This document shows positions 11,018 to 21,104 of a stretch of 64,000 nucleotides of DNA, piece by piece; positions within the stretch are counted from its first letter, which is position 1; each line of letters starts with the position of its first letter. The notes below the pieces were generated by a model. It was not told where the DNA came from. It saw nothing but the letters and a program-made list of their open reading frames with translations, and made no database searches. The DNA comes from Codonopsis lanceolata (taxonomy: Eukaryota; Streptophyta; Magnoliopsida; Asterales; Campanulaceae): contig CM028377.1 in assembly GCA_013146195.2 (NCBI GenBank), positions 34,229,632 to 34,293,631 on the forward strand, written 5' to 3'. The position numbers and the translations under genes are program-made.

Positions 11018-12730
11018 TCAAGGGAGTGAAATGCTGCTATCTGAATTGTTGAGTGGAATCAGAAGTCCTGTTCCGATCTCTCCGAAAACTATTATTGTTT
11101 CCCGAGCTAGGAGCTGCTGCTGTTGCCGAGCTATTCTCTGCCTTCTCCTTCCCTTTTCCCGGTCAGCTTCCGTCGAGCTGAACAGCTGTGCCCGAGCAAG
11201 CATCTCACCCTGAGTGGCTGCTGGGTGCATTACCAGTTCCTGCTTCAGGCCCCCACTTCGCATATTATTCAAGAAACAAAGTGTGACCTCTCCTTCGGTC
11301 ATGCCTGTGACCTGTTCGAGCACTTTAGTGATTCATTCTACATAACTGTGGGAGGATTCATCAACTCCCTGGACCACTTTACAGAGATTGAAACGACTCT
11401 TTGGAAGAGCTCCAGCCGAACAAAATTATGCTAAAAACTTTTCCCTCAGATCCTTCCATGCTGTAATGGATCCTCTTGGGAAGCATCCCAACCAACTCTG
11501 GGCTTTACCTTGTATTACCCCAGCAAATGCCTTCATTTTCAAGGCTTCATTACTAGTTACTAGGGCGACCTGTGCTTCAAATGAGCGTAACCAATCTCCT
11601 GCCAGGGTTTTTCCCGAGTATTTATCAAAATTTGGGAAAACAGCTCCCTGTGCTGGAGGTGTGTTTTTGATCCAGTCCGTAAATAGATTACCATCCGTTG
11701 ATCGAACAGTCCCATCAGATCGGCGACCAACCTCCCATCCATCCATTCTAGCTTACACAATTGCCAAAACCTCGACCATTGTTTGAGGTTGAGCTGGTAA
11801 TGGTGCCGCTGGGATTAGTACTGGCTAAGCTACAGCAGCCAGAGGTTCTTCATTCCACTGTGCTTGAAGCTGCTGGGGGACCCTTGGTGGTCTAAGGGCC
11901 TCAAGGCGGTCAGTTCGCCAGTCGCGTTCACGACGAGGTGATGTCCGACAAGACCGATGAGAATAATGGGACCAAGAGTGATATGAACGTTCATGTTCAT
12001 CTTTTCGACTTCGCCTACTGGCCGACTGTGACTCATCGACCATGTTGTGCTCTCTAGCACGACGTCTGTCGCGTCCTTGCCTTTCCTCTCGGACTTCAAC
12101 CGCACGAGTATCTTGATTGTGGCTACCACCACTCTCTGCTCGATTCTTAGGTGGTGCCTGATCGATGGCTAAAGGGTGTCCGTGTGGGGCATGGCCACCG
12201 ACACTAGGCACCCTTTCGACCACATGTGGCACACTGATTGCGGGCACAACTGGTATTAATTGTTCCTCTATGGGAACTGGTGGCTGACCCAACGCGGTTA
12301 ACTGTTGGTTCAGGATGAACATCTTACTCAGATACTGAGCCTGATTGCGAAGAGCTTGAGCTTGTGCTTGCTCATTAAGTGGGACATGCTCTGCCACCGG
12401 ATTGAGTCGAGCAGCCTCTCGATGTTGATTCAATTGGTCACGTAACTCGACCGAATTGGCCCTTTGTTGTTGCAACTGATTTCTCAAATCATGCTGAGGT
12501 GGATCAGTTCCTGGGATGAAACCAACCTCACCTGTTGGCGCATACTGTGCTGCTTCCTGGGATCTAGTCAGTATCCCGCCTAATGGAGGGAGACCATTTT
12601 TTTGAGGTTGATCAGACTGGGGAATTCCCTCGGGTTTGTTACTAATTGGGGGCCAATCTCCCTGGTGAACAGACACATCCCCACCAGCATTTCCGCTTGC
12701 CCCAACCTGTCCCTTTCCGTTCTTAGCCAT
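11018..12730 (-). pseudogene. Gag polyprotein of the Tat element, broken into pieces
   Basis: It starts at an ATG (12728-12730) about 60 bp inside the 5' LTR. The first 301 codons (to 11825) are Gln-, Arg- and Ser-rich and low in complexity. The conserved capsid-like retrotransposon gag region follows in 11746-11426 (FPNFDKYSG, KAQSWLGCFPRGSITAWKDL) and 11323-11018 (TLCFLNNMRSGGLKQELVM). Stops at about 11824, 11425 and 11324 break it. Gag forms the virus-like particle in which reverse transcription occurs. Confidence 0.85.
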
Positions 12731-12774
12731 GCTAACAAGATTTGACGAAGATGGATTAAAAAATTCTCGTTTCC

Positions 12775-12791
12775 CGACAATGGAACCAAAC
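12775..12791 (-). other. Primer-binding site candidate of the Tat element
   Basis: Next to the 5' LTR the minus strand reads TTTGGTTCCATTGTCGGG, resembling the TTTGGCGCC-GTTG-CGGGG primer sites of plant Tat/Ogre elements. It is probably mutated at the CG positions. Confidence 0.5.
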
Positions 12792-13381
12792 TGATGCTAC
12801 ATAATTTGGTCTTGGGCCGTTCCTTGCGGTTTGTAGGATATCTGGGCTTATGTAAAGATAGGATCTTGTAGAAACCTGTCAAAAGAAGAAAACCTTAGTA
12901 GGAATGCAAGGCAGGGCCTCGCGAAACCTCTCAGGCGTGAGAGCAAGTATTAAGCTTGTTGAAAGCAAAATGACAGAGTTTCGACATGTAAAGAGTGAGC
13001 GTACCTTTGAAATGAAACATTGTTAGGTATATATAGCCCTCATGGGAGTGAAATTCGAGCTGAATTATCGTTATGACGAAATCATAGGCCTTTATGACCA
13101 TAAATGCGGGTTGACCGCGTAACTGACCGAGTGATGGCTTAAATCTCGGGGTCGGGGGTTACTTCCTAGTTAAGCTCGAGATAAATATCAGGTTCATTCG
13201 AGCAGCCCTGCTCCTTGCTCGCTAATTGATAGATAGACTCATGCTCGGAGATAGATGCAAGGTGTTCACCACGTGGTTATCCTGTCCGGGTGACTTCTTT
13301 CTTGGTCTCTAACATGCATGTGCTTATCACGTGGTGGCATATGTGTTTGGCTCGTGACCAGAATTTAGGTCGAGCTCATCA
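12792..13381 (-). repeat. 5' LTR of the Gypsy/Tat element
   Basis: 590 bp with TG...CA ends on the minus strand, homologous to 1861-2451 and followed on the plus strand by the target duplication TGTAC (13382-13386). Confidence 0.93.
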
Positions 13382-13592
13382 TGTACTTATATAATAATAT
13401 TATATTATATATATATATATAATAAAATAAATAAATAAACAACATATTGGGTTGGTTCGATCCAGTTCCGTGTTTTTTTAGTTCGAGAACTAGGACCAAC
13501 CCAAATGTCCAATTTTATGAAAATTCAGATCCAGGATCAAACCAAAATATTGGTGCGATCCCGAAAAAATCCTGCACACCCTTACTCCAAAG

Positions 13593-13692
13593 GCATGCAG
13601 AACTACGTGATCAAGAAGTATATCAAAAATTTCGATCTGATTTGGTCGAGCATATTTGGAAACGCTTTGGATACAACAACAATAAAAATTAA
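13593..13692 (+). pseudogene. Harbinger transposase C-terminal fragment, right part
   Basis: Directly after the second copy of the 8-bp target duplication (13585-13592), the transposase frame of 1422-1456 continues in phase. It includes SDLVEHIWKRFG, matching the LVEHIW-FG motif that ends many plant Harbinger transposases, then a stop at 13690-13692. The phase match across the insertion is direct evidence that the inserted element landed in this gene. Confidence 0.75.
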
Positions 13693-13702
13693 GTTGTAAC
13701 AA

Positions 13703-14520
13703 TTGGATATTTCTTATTAGTATTTAATTACTTTGTTTTCTCTTTGTATTATGCAACTTTAATTATAATTTGTATGATTTTATATTGATTTAGTTCAATA
13801 AATTTTATATTGTTGCATCGGTATTTTGAATTACTAATAAATATTTATAAATAAAAATGTTTTTTTTCAAAGATAAAATTAAAAAAATGTATAAATTATT
13901 TTTTTTGGATATATTGTATTTTTTTTATAATTTTATTTTTTTAAATAAATGTATATTCAGAAAAAATAAAATATTTAGTGTGAATCCATATTATAAATTT
14001 TTTTAGGTTTATGTATAGTGAAGAATAAGTTTATAATGAAAAAGTATGAATAATTATAACAGTTGATGCCTTGGTTTAGTTAGTTATGATAATTGTGGGA
14101 CCGGCGCGTGAGGAGCACGCTTTGTCAAGTCAGTTAGTCGTGGACACTGATGCCAGGCTACGAATGGAGACGCGAGAAAATGTCAATTAATAATTGGACA
14201 AAATTTTGAAACAAAATTACATTCACATAATAAGATTGTAGTAATAATAAAATCCAAGTGGGTCCCATGTTTGGCCGCCTTTTCCGCACTCCCCTGGAAT
14301 GATGGAACATTGAGTAGGGAATGATTCCTTGCAGGTTTACTGTTTATGGGGACGCGTATTCTTTTGTCTGACGCTATCTTTTTGAGTTGCCAAACATTTG
14401 ATTACGCCGACTCTTCTGTCTACGAAGTACTATCCTGTCGCCGTCTTCTTTTAGGGTTAGGGTATTTTTATGCAAGACCATCTCTATTATTTATTTATTA
14501 ATTATTTCTATTATCTAATA
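13703..14520. other. AT-rich spacer, no gene seen
   Basis: Mostly A/T runs. A short GC-richer stretch near 14100-14170 (GACCGGCGCGTGAGGAGCACGC) has no coding potential that I recognise. Confidence 0.5.
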
Positions 14521-14777
14521 CTTCCTCCGCCCCTAAATAGTGGTTCTAGTTGATCTGACGCACAGTTTAAAAAAAACAATTAACTTGATTATTTATATTA
14601 GTTTAATGTGTATTTTCCTTTAAAGCTCAAGTGTATGTGGCCCATAATTAAAGTAGGGTGAAAAAGTAAGGATAAAGTGGTAAAAGTGATGTTCTAAAAA
14701 AATAAGTTTCAAATTGGAAAATTATTTTGGGACGGACGAAAAAGGAAAAGAGGACGATAATTTAGGGACGGAGGGAG
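14521..14777. mobile_element. Stowaway-like MITE copy 1
   Basis: Starts CTTCCTCCGCCCCTAAATAG after TA and ends GACGGAGGGAG before TA. TA targets and CTCCCTCCGTCCC ends are typical of Tc1/mariner-derived Stowaway MITEs. The interior (TTTAATGTGTA, AAAGTGGTAAAAGTGATGTTCTAAAA) is shared with the other copies. Confidence 0.85.
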
Positions 14778-14823
14778 TATTAGATATTTATTAATTTTTA
14801 ATACATTTAAATAAAAAATATTA

Positions 14824-15081
14824 CTCCCTCAGTCCCTAAATAATCGTCTGGGTTGATTCGGCGCACAGTTTAAGAAAAAGTAATTGACTTAGTTATTTAT
14901 ATTGGTTTAATGTGTAGTTTACTTTAATGTCCATGTATATGTGGCTCATAATTAAAGTAGAGTGAAAAAGTAAGGGTAAAGTGGTAAAAGTGATGTTCTA
15001 AAAAGGTAAATTTCAAAGTGGACAATTATTTTGGGACGGACGAAAAAGAAAAGGAAGACGATAATTTAGGGACGGAGAGAG
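14824..15081. mobile_element. Stowaway-like MITE copy 2
   Basis: Same family and orientation as copy 1, only 46 bp away. Begins CTCCCTCAGTCCC after TA and ends GACGGAGAGAG before TA. Confidence 0.85.
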
Positions 15082-15137
15082 TATATTATAAATAATTTTA
15101 ACAATTGTATAATTATTAAAAATTAATTTAATAGCAT

Positions 15138-15300
15138 GAGTTCCACCAATACCAAATTTGAGGGTAGCTACAGTGAAACCTCAAATTTGGGGTAGCACTG
15201 TAGCCAACCCCAAATTTAGTACTGTATTTAGGGTTCGATTGGAGGAAGCTCTTAGGTATCAAACCCCCAAATTGAGGATTTGGGGGTATCCTTGGAGAAC
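15138..15300. mobile_element. Small foldback MITE candidate
   Basis: The left part (GAGTTCCACCAATACCAAATTTGAGGG) returns inverted on the right (about 15240-15300), where CCCCAAATT and ATTTGGGGGT form hairpins. It has no coding capacity, and its exact ends and target duplication are unclear. Confidence 0.4.
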
Positions 15301-15489
15301 ATTAATTTTTTTTTCTCTTGATTAGAATCGTTTTGTGTTAATGGGTTGAATTGTAAGAGAATAAAAATATGCCTTATGATATAAGCTTCATAGGCGGTTT
15401 CACAAGAGACATGCTCTTTAAGTTTTGGGGCAAATTTGTGTGCAATGACTCATCGTTCCGTGCTTAAATAATTGTCTTATTATTAAAAA

Positions 15490-16364
15490 TGGTAAATTCT
15501 GGTCGGTTCATTTTTAAAAATTTATAACCTCAAAAGTTCACATTTCTTTTTTTAACAGTAAAAGACCACTTTTCGAAATATTGTTTCGAAAATTTCATCA
15601 TTACTTTCAACAGCATTGACAAACACATTGGATTCGAAAAATCACTATTGTTGTGTAACGAAATGGGGATACGCCCCCGAAAGGTAAACAATTTTTGTGA
15701 TTTATGAAATACGAAACTATAATGGATCTGTGCTGGGTTGCGATTTTTCAATAGAGACAAAAGCGGAGGAAGAAGAAAACTTACGATTGAGGAGATGGAA
15801 GAAGAATGCTTACAACAGAGGAGATGGAAGAAGAAGGTGGAGGACGCGGTTTGATTCTTTATGATTTTATATCGCGGTGCAAAAATATTGGATTAATGTA
15901 TAGTGTTGCAAACATTGATGTATCGCGGTTAAAACATTGATGTATCACGATGTAAAAATAGACTATGAAATTAAACTAATGAATCGCAGAAAAAAAGTTT
16001 TGATGTATCACGGTATAAAAATAGACTAGGTAATTAAACTGATGAATCGCGGTATAAAATTAATGAGCTAAAATTGATGCATTGTGGTTCAATAAGTAAT
16101 GCATCCAATTAAACTGATGAATCGCGGTTCAAACATTGATTTATTGCGATGTAAAAATAGTCTAGATAATTAAACTGATGAATCGCAGTATAAATATTAC
16201 TGCAATAAAATTGATACAGCGCGATTCATTTTCATAGCGCGCCTTATACTTATTAAGGATATCGTACTCTTTTACCCACAAAAGTATCATTTTTTGGTTT
16301 TAAAAAAAACATAATACCGAAACGAATAAAAACTTTGAAAAAAGGATCGTCCGATAATTTTTCC
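15490..16364. mobile_element. Mutator-like non-autonomous element, family W copy 1
   Basis: Degenerate inverted ends of about 80 bp (TGGTAAATTCTGGTCGGTTC at left; GGAAAAATTATCGGACGATC read inward from the right). They are flanked by near-identical 9-bp TATTAAAAA (15481-15489) and TATTAAGAA (16365-16373). Long inverted ends plus 9-bp duplications point to Mutator. No transposase is present. 'W' is a label used only here for the related elements at 18368 and 36900. Confidence 0.65.
15880..16215. repeat. Degenerate word repeats inside the Mutator-like element
   Basis: The words CTGATGAATCGCGGT, TTGATGTATCGCGGT and GATGTAAAAATAGACTA recur irregularly over about 330 bp, forming a loose tandem array in the element interior. 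Confidence 0.65.
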
Positions 16365-16413
16365 TATTAAGAAAGCTCCACGTTGACTATTTACAATATT
16401 TAGATAGTGTGTA

Positions 16414-16669
16414 ATCCCTTCGTCCCTAAATAATCGTCCTAGTTGACTTGGCGCACAGTTTAAGAAAAAAAATTGACTTGATTATTTATAGTGGTTTAAT
16501 GTGTAGTTTTCTTTAAAGTCCATGTGTATGTGGCACATAATTAAAGTATGGTGAAAAAATAAGGGTAAAGTGATAAAAATGATATCTAAAAAAGTAAGTT
16601 TCAAACTAGACAATTATTTTAAGATGTATAAAAAATAAAAGTAAAACGATAATTTAAGAACGGAGGGAG
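16414..16669. mobile_element. Stowaway-like MITE copy 3
   Basis: TA-flanked. Begins ATCCCTTCGTCCCTAAATAA and ends AACGGAGGGAG; its interior matches copies 1, 2 and 5. Confidence 0.82.
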
Positions 16670-16932
16670 TATTTTTTAAGAAATGTTATATAAAAATGGG
16701 GTAATCGATTAAGTGGGAATTAAGTCAAGGGTGTAATATAACGATAAAGGTAACTTTCAAAAAAGAAAAAGATTAAGAAGTGGAAAAAAATTAACATAAA
16801 AGAAAAGAATTAACTCTTTCTTAGCAACAGAATTTTAAAAAAATAATAAAGTATTTAAAATTAATGTTATGTGCAGTCAATGTTCCCTTGGCAGTAATTG
16901 GTCGGTAAGAACATTATTAAATGATTGGACAC

Positions 16933-17505
16933 CAGTGTTCTAAAACTCCCCGCCTAGCTCCGCCTAGGCCCCGCTTAGGCGCTAGGCCCCTCTTTACCGC
17001 CGCGACTTTCTTAGTCGCCACCTAATCGATCAAGTCGGCGTCTACGCCAAATATCGCTGACCTTAATTTATTTTTGTAACTTTGATTTTGTGGCATGCGG
17101 TGACCGGAGAAGGAAGGGGGATGAACTGGAGAAGAAAGGAGGAGTGGTAATGGTGAGGCAGAGAGGGAGGTAATGGGGGGCGAACTGGAGTAAGATCTTT
17201 TTTGTTTTTAGTTCTAAACTTGACTGGTTTATTGCATTGGGGTTGAGAATTGAGATTAATGGTAGGTTTGTATATTTTTGTTCATTTTACAAATATAGAC
17301 AAGTATTTGATAAAATGACAAACATAAAAAAAAATTAAATTTGTATTCAATGTGTTTGATTTTTGATGTAAATTATCAAAAAAAAAATGGTAATTATGCC
17401 TTAATTCTAGGCCCCGCCTAGGCCCCGATTACGCCCCGACTAGTCCCCTAGGCGCTAGGCGTTAGCGTGCCGCCTAGCGGCCGCTTAACGATTTTTAGAA
17501 CCTTG
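16933..17505. mobile_element. hAT-like non-autonomous element with CGCCTAGG-rich ends
   Basis: The ends are CAGTGTTCTAAAA (16933) and, inverted, CAAGGTTCTAAAAA (17505). They are flanked by identical 8-bp TTGGACAC at 16925-16932 and 17506-17513. The subterminal parts are rich in CCGCCTAGGC-type words on both sides, possible transposase-binding repeats. The 573-bp interior has no transposase. A partial relative ends at 21381. Confidence 0.85.
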
Positions 17506-17520
17506 TTGGACACATAAATT

Positions 17521-17778
17521 ATTCAATTCCTTTTAATATTATTTTTATGTTTGATTTGACACACAAATTAAGAAAAAAAATATTTAATTGATTTGATTAT
17601 TAATATTGATTTAAAATTTCAAATTTTTAGTCTTTGTGTATATGACCTATAATTAAAGTATGATGAAAAAGTAAGATTAAAATTGCTTTACTAAAAACGA
17701 AAGTTTCAAACATAACAATCAATATTTTAAAACGGACGAAAATAGAAAGAAGAAATAATAATTATGGGACGGAGGGAG
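17521..17778. mobile_element. Stowaway-like MITE copy 4, degraded
   Basis: The right end GACGGAGGGAG is followed by TA. The left end is badly eroded, but the interior follows the family (CCTATAATTAAAGTATGATGAAAAAG). It lies 8 bp after the hAT target duplication and 14 bp before copy 5. Confidence 0.65.
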
Positions 17779-17791
17779 TATTTAACAAATA

Positions 17792-18049
17792 CTCCCTCCG
17801 TCCCTAATTTATTGTCCTGGTTGACCCGGCGCACCGTTTAAGAAAACCTATTTGACTGGATTATTAATATTGATTTAATGTGTAGTTTCCTTTAAAGCCT
17901 ATGTGTATGTGGCACATAATTAAAGTAGGGTGAAAAAGTAAGGGTAAAGTGGTAAAAGTTATGTTCTAAAAAGGTAAGTTTCAAAGTGGACAATTATTTT
18001 GGGACAGATGAAAAAGGAAAGGAGGACGATAATTTAGGGACGGAGGGAG
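17792..18049. mobile_element. Stowaway-like MITE copy 5
   Basis: TA-flanked. CTCCCTCCGTCCCTAATTTA at left, GACGGAGGGAG at right. The best preserved plus-orientation copy. Confidence 0.88.
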
Positions 18050-18082
18050 TAATATTTTGAGTGCGAATAGTGTTACTCATTA

Positions 18083-18358
18083 CTCTCTCCGTTCCAAAAT
18101 ATATATCGTTTTGGAGTTTTTTACGCAGACCAATGAAATATATTGTAAAGACTAAACTGCCTTTATTTACTTTACTTCAAACATTAATGATGTGTCCTTT
18201 GATGCTCTTGTCCAAATAATCAAACACAAGTTACAGAGTCAATAAATAAAGATAGAATTGGAAAAATGAAAAAAAAAATTCATTGAAAATTATAAAGTGA
18301 CATCTATTTTGAAACAAAAAAATCTCCCAAAACGACATATACTATGAAACCGAGGGAG
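18083..18358. mobile_element. Stowaway-like MITE of a second family
   Basis: TA-flanked ends CTCTCTCCGTTCCAAAATAT and (inverted) CTCCCTCGGTTTCATAGTAT, followed inward by TATCGTTTTGG and TGTCGTTTTGG. The interior is unrelated to the GTCCC family, so two Stowaway families coexist here. Confidence 0.8.
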
Positions 18359-18367
18359 TATTTAATA

Positions 18368-19115
18368 GGGTGAAATTTAGGCCGATTTACTTTGATAAAT
18401 ATTCAACCGCTATGTACCCTACACTTTTTTAAACCAGAAAAGACACTTTTAGGGATGAAAAGACTATGATACCCTTCATAAACCTAAGTGCGTTATGGAT
18501 TATGCGTTATGGATCAATTGATATATCGTGCTACAAATAACATTACATCGAGCTGCAAACAATATTGCATTGCAAAAATGAGCCATACCCAATGTTCCTT
18601 CTTTCCTGTATACAATAAACACATTATTCAAAATTGATGCATCCTCCTGCATCTCAAATTCAAATCGATGCATCATGATTCAAAAATGATGCATTCATGT
18701 TTTTAAAAAAGTGTCCTACACGAACAAATTCATATTCAGACATATGATCAAACAGTTTGCATGCATATTAACACAAACAAAAAGTGAATCTGTTTTGAAT
18801 CACACACACAAACACAATGAAGAAAAAAAAGAAGATTCACTGAACATCGATCGATAGATGAATAGGAAAGAGAGTGGGAAGTTAATTAGAGTGGTAGGGT
18901 AATCAAAATCAAGGTGAAGACACATTTGTTCATTCTTCTTCACCGCCCGACATTCCCACCCTTTTTACTCTTCATCCATGCGAATTAGTGTCGTTCTTTC
19001 TCTTATACGGACATTTTAGGAACAATTTAACAAAAGTGAACTTTAGTGCTTGAAAAAAACTAAAGTATTGGAGCGGTTATAGACTTGTGAAAAGCGACCG
19101 GCCTGCAATTTTTCC
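18368..19115. mobile_element. Mutator-like non-autonomous element, family W copy 2
   Basis: The left end GGGTGAAATTTAGGCCGATT and the inverted right end GGAAAAATTGCAGGCCGGTC both continue through AACCGCT words about 40 bp in. The flanks are 9-bp TATTTAATA (18359-18367) and TATTTTATA (19116-19124), one mismatch. It inserted right at the edge of the preceding Stowaway element. The interior carries GATGCATC words (about 18630-18700). Confidence 0.65.
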
Positions 19116-19287
19116 TATTTTATACGTAGAGAAAAATTAAAGATAAAATTATTAATTTATTACTCAGTCCATCCATAAAATAATGTCATGCTTAACTTTT
19201 TTGAGTCAAACGAATTATTTTTCAAATAAAAATTTAACATTTATTTCTCTGTCCAATATCAAAATATACGCAATTCATAGTAATTTA

Positions 19288-19378
19288 ATAATCTTAGAAA
19301 TTATTTATAGTTTTGAAAAACATTAAAAAAAATAATCTTAGAAATTATTTATAGTTTTGAAAAACATTAAAAAAATAT
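19288..19378. repeat. Direct duplication of about 45 bp
   Basis: AATAATCTTAGAAATTATTT plus about 25 more bases occurs twice in succession. It lies within a decayed Stowaway-like sequence (19162 to about 19460: CAGTCCATCCATAAAATAA at left). Confidence 0.75.
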
Positions 19379-19529
19379 ACATCAAATATGCATTTGAAAA
19401 ACACTCCCTTTGAATCAAGAAAATAAAATATAACAGTAATTTAAGGACGAATAGAATATATCTTTTTCAAAAAATGTTAGACTTACCCCCATTGATACCA
19501 CTAGCGTTATAACTTACACTGTAAAACGT

Positions 19530-19618
19530 AAAGGCAAAGTTGAAAGTTAACTATGTCGGTAAAGGCAAAGTCGAAAGTCAACTATGTCGGTATAGGCAGT
19601 TGAAAGTCAACTATGTCT
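19530..19618. repeat. Short tandem repeat, about 36-bp unit, three copies
   Basis: The unit core AAGTTGAAAGTTAACTATGTC recurs as AAGTCGAAAGTCAACTATGTC and AGTTGAAAGTCAACTATGTC. It is bordered by inverted words TTAGACTTACC (19478) and GGTAAGTCTAG (19644), so it may sit inside a small MITE. Confidence 0.7.
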
Positions 19619-19702
19619 TTTTAAATCACGTTGAAACACTAGTGGTAAGTCTAGCATTATTATATTTTTATTAAATAATGATATCATATGCCTATTTGAT
19701 TA

Positions 19703-19874
19703 GGGTAATGCTTGGGTCACTCTCATTTTGCACCAAGATATGTGTACTTTGTGATGTGGCACACTTTCATTAGTTAGAGTGCTGGGACCCACAAAATGTC
19801 CAACCAATGAAAGTATCCCACATCATAGAGTACTCATATTTTGGTGTAAAATGAGAGTGACCCTAGCATTGCCC
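19703..19874. mobile_element. Mutator-type MITE, 172 bp, with 9-bp target duplication
   Basis: Almost the whole element is a foldback. GGGTAATGCTTGGGTCACTC at left matches GGGCAATGCTAGGGTCACTC inverted from the right, extending about 70 bp. Identical 9-bp flanks ATTTGATTA lie at 19694-19702 and 19875-19883. The 9-bp duplication and long inverted ends fit Mutator-derived MITEs. Confidence 0.85.
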
Positions 19875-19907
19875 ATTTGATTATGCTCAGATATGAGCTG
19901 ATGACTT

Positions 19908-20113
19908 GGGGCCTGTTTGATTTAACTTATTGATATGTGCTGATAATTTATTACTTATGACTGATGATCAATAACTGGTGATGTTTGATTTAGTTTTTTA
20001 AAAGTGCTGATTAGCTTTCATAAGTTAGTGTATGTGTTTGATTAATAAGTTCAAATAGTTCCGAAATCAAATATAAAGACTAAAATAGGATCTGCACCAC
20101 AAAATGTGATTTA

Positions 20114-20210
<97 letters not shown>

Positions 20211-20897
20211 TCTATTATTATTAATAATAATATTAATTTTAATCGTATTATTATCATTATTATTTGTTTTATTTAATTTATTATTATTATTATCACTTTT
20301 TAAAATTATTTATTAATATTAATACAAAACTTATCAGTATTATTAATTATTACTATTATTATTATCATTATTATTGCTTTTATTTTTATTTTTATTATTA
20401 TTACTTATTATTATTACAATTATTTTTACTATATTATTATTAATATTACTTTTTAGTATTATTATTATTAGTATTAATAATAATAATAATAATAATTATT
20501 ATTATTATTATATTTATCATTATTAATACTATATATTATATTTATTATTATTATTATAACTATTATCATTATTCATATTATTATTTATTAATATTATTTT
20601 TTTTATTATTATTTATTATAATAATGTATTATTATTATTATTACTTTTTTTGTTTTTATTACTATTATCAAGAAGGGTAATCTTGGAATATATAAAATTT
20701 TAATAAAGAAAAGGACTCACATGTTTTTTAAAAGTAGAATTAAGTACTAGGCTTAGTGCTTATAACTTATTACCTTACATGTGCTTTAAGTGGCTTGTAT
20801 ATGACTTATGACTTATCTTATCATAAGTGAAATCAAACGCTTAAGAAACAACTTATGATAAGTCATAAGTCATAAGCACTTCCAATCAAACATGCCC
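19908..20897. mobile_element. MITE-like element with GGGCCTGTTTGATT ends, expanded by ATT repeats
   Basis: GGGCCTGTTTGATT (19908) and the inverse of AATCAAACATGCCC (20897) form short inverted ends. Both sides hold repeated TTATGACTTAT/ATAAGTCATAAG words, as in a common plant MITE type. I could not find a matching target duplication, so the superfamily is uncertain. Confidence 0.5.
20114..20660. repeat. Long ATT microsatellite with degenerate tail
   Basis: Uninterrupted ATT units from about 20114 to 20211 (about 32 units), then imperfect ATT/AAT-rich sequence to about 20660. A second ATT-rich patch lies at 20930-21100. Confidence 0.95.
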
Positions 20898-21104
20898 AAT
20901 TGACTAATGACTTATTAATTTATTAATCTTAATATTATTATTACTTATTATTATCATTATTGTTGCCTTTACTCTTTTTACTATTATTTATTAATATTAA
21001 TACTACTTTTCTTATTATTATTACTTTTTTTATTAGTAGTATTACTTTTACCATATTAATATTAATATTAATTTTATTAATATTAATAAAATTAATATTT
21101 TCCT

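Larger units (their letters stand above)
1861..13381 (-). mobile_element. Ty3/Gypsy LTR retrotransposon, Tat lineage, nearly complete but decayed
   Basis: An 11.5-kb element bounded by two similar LTRs (1861-2451 and 12792-13381) and the 5-bp duplication TGTAC (1856-1860, 13382-13386). Reading the minus strand, the order is 5' LTR, primer-binding site, gag, protease, RT, RNase H, a second RNase H-like domain and integrase, the Ty3/Gypsy order. Tat-lineage placement rests on the dual RNase H, the TTTGG...CATTGTCGGG-like primer site, and an extra gene on the opposite strand between integrase and the 3' LTR. Every coding block has stops or frame changes. The LTRs differ from each other at many positions, so the insertion is not recent. 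Confidence 0.92.
1457..13584. mobile_element. hAT-like non-autonomous element with 8-bp target duplication
   Basis: The ends are TAGGGGTGAG (1457-1466) and, on the other strand, TAAGGGTGTG (13575-13584). They are flanked by the identical 8-bp CTCCAAAG at 1449-1456 and 13585-13592. An 8-bp duplication with TA-G-GGGTG-type ends is characteristic of the hAT superfamily. Without the retrotransposon that later entered it, the element would be about 0.6 kb. It has no transposase, only diverged non-coding sequence rich in GGTTC/GGACC words, so it depended on a transposase supplied in trans. Confidence 0.8.
172..13702 (+). mobile_element. PIF/Harbinger-like DNA transposon relic, split by nested insertions
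   Basis: Two blocks of Harbinger-type coding sequence flank a 12-kb insertion. The left block (565-1456) has a SANT/Myb-like ORF fused to transposase sequence; the right block (13593-13692) continues the same transposase reading frame. Removing the inserted element and one copy of its 8-bp duplication restores the frame across the junction, so the blocks were once continuous. The left end may be at 172, where GAGCACCTCC follows TTA, the usual PIF/Harbinger 3-bp target. The right terminus is not secure: a candidate inverted match (GAGCTTCCTCC read on the minus strand, ending 15251 next to TTA) also fits a separate small foldback element. The stated right end is only the end of the coding trace. 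Confidence 0.6.

Noticed and set aside
172..15254. Full Harbinger element with right end at 15251 next to TTA
   Set aside because: The terminal match is good (GAGC-CCTCCAA), but the same stretch forms part of a local foldback at 15138-15300, so it cannot be separated from an independent MITE.
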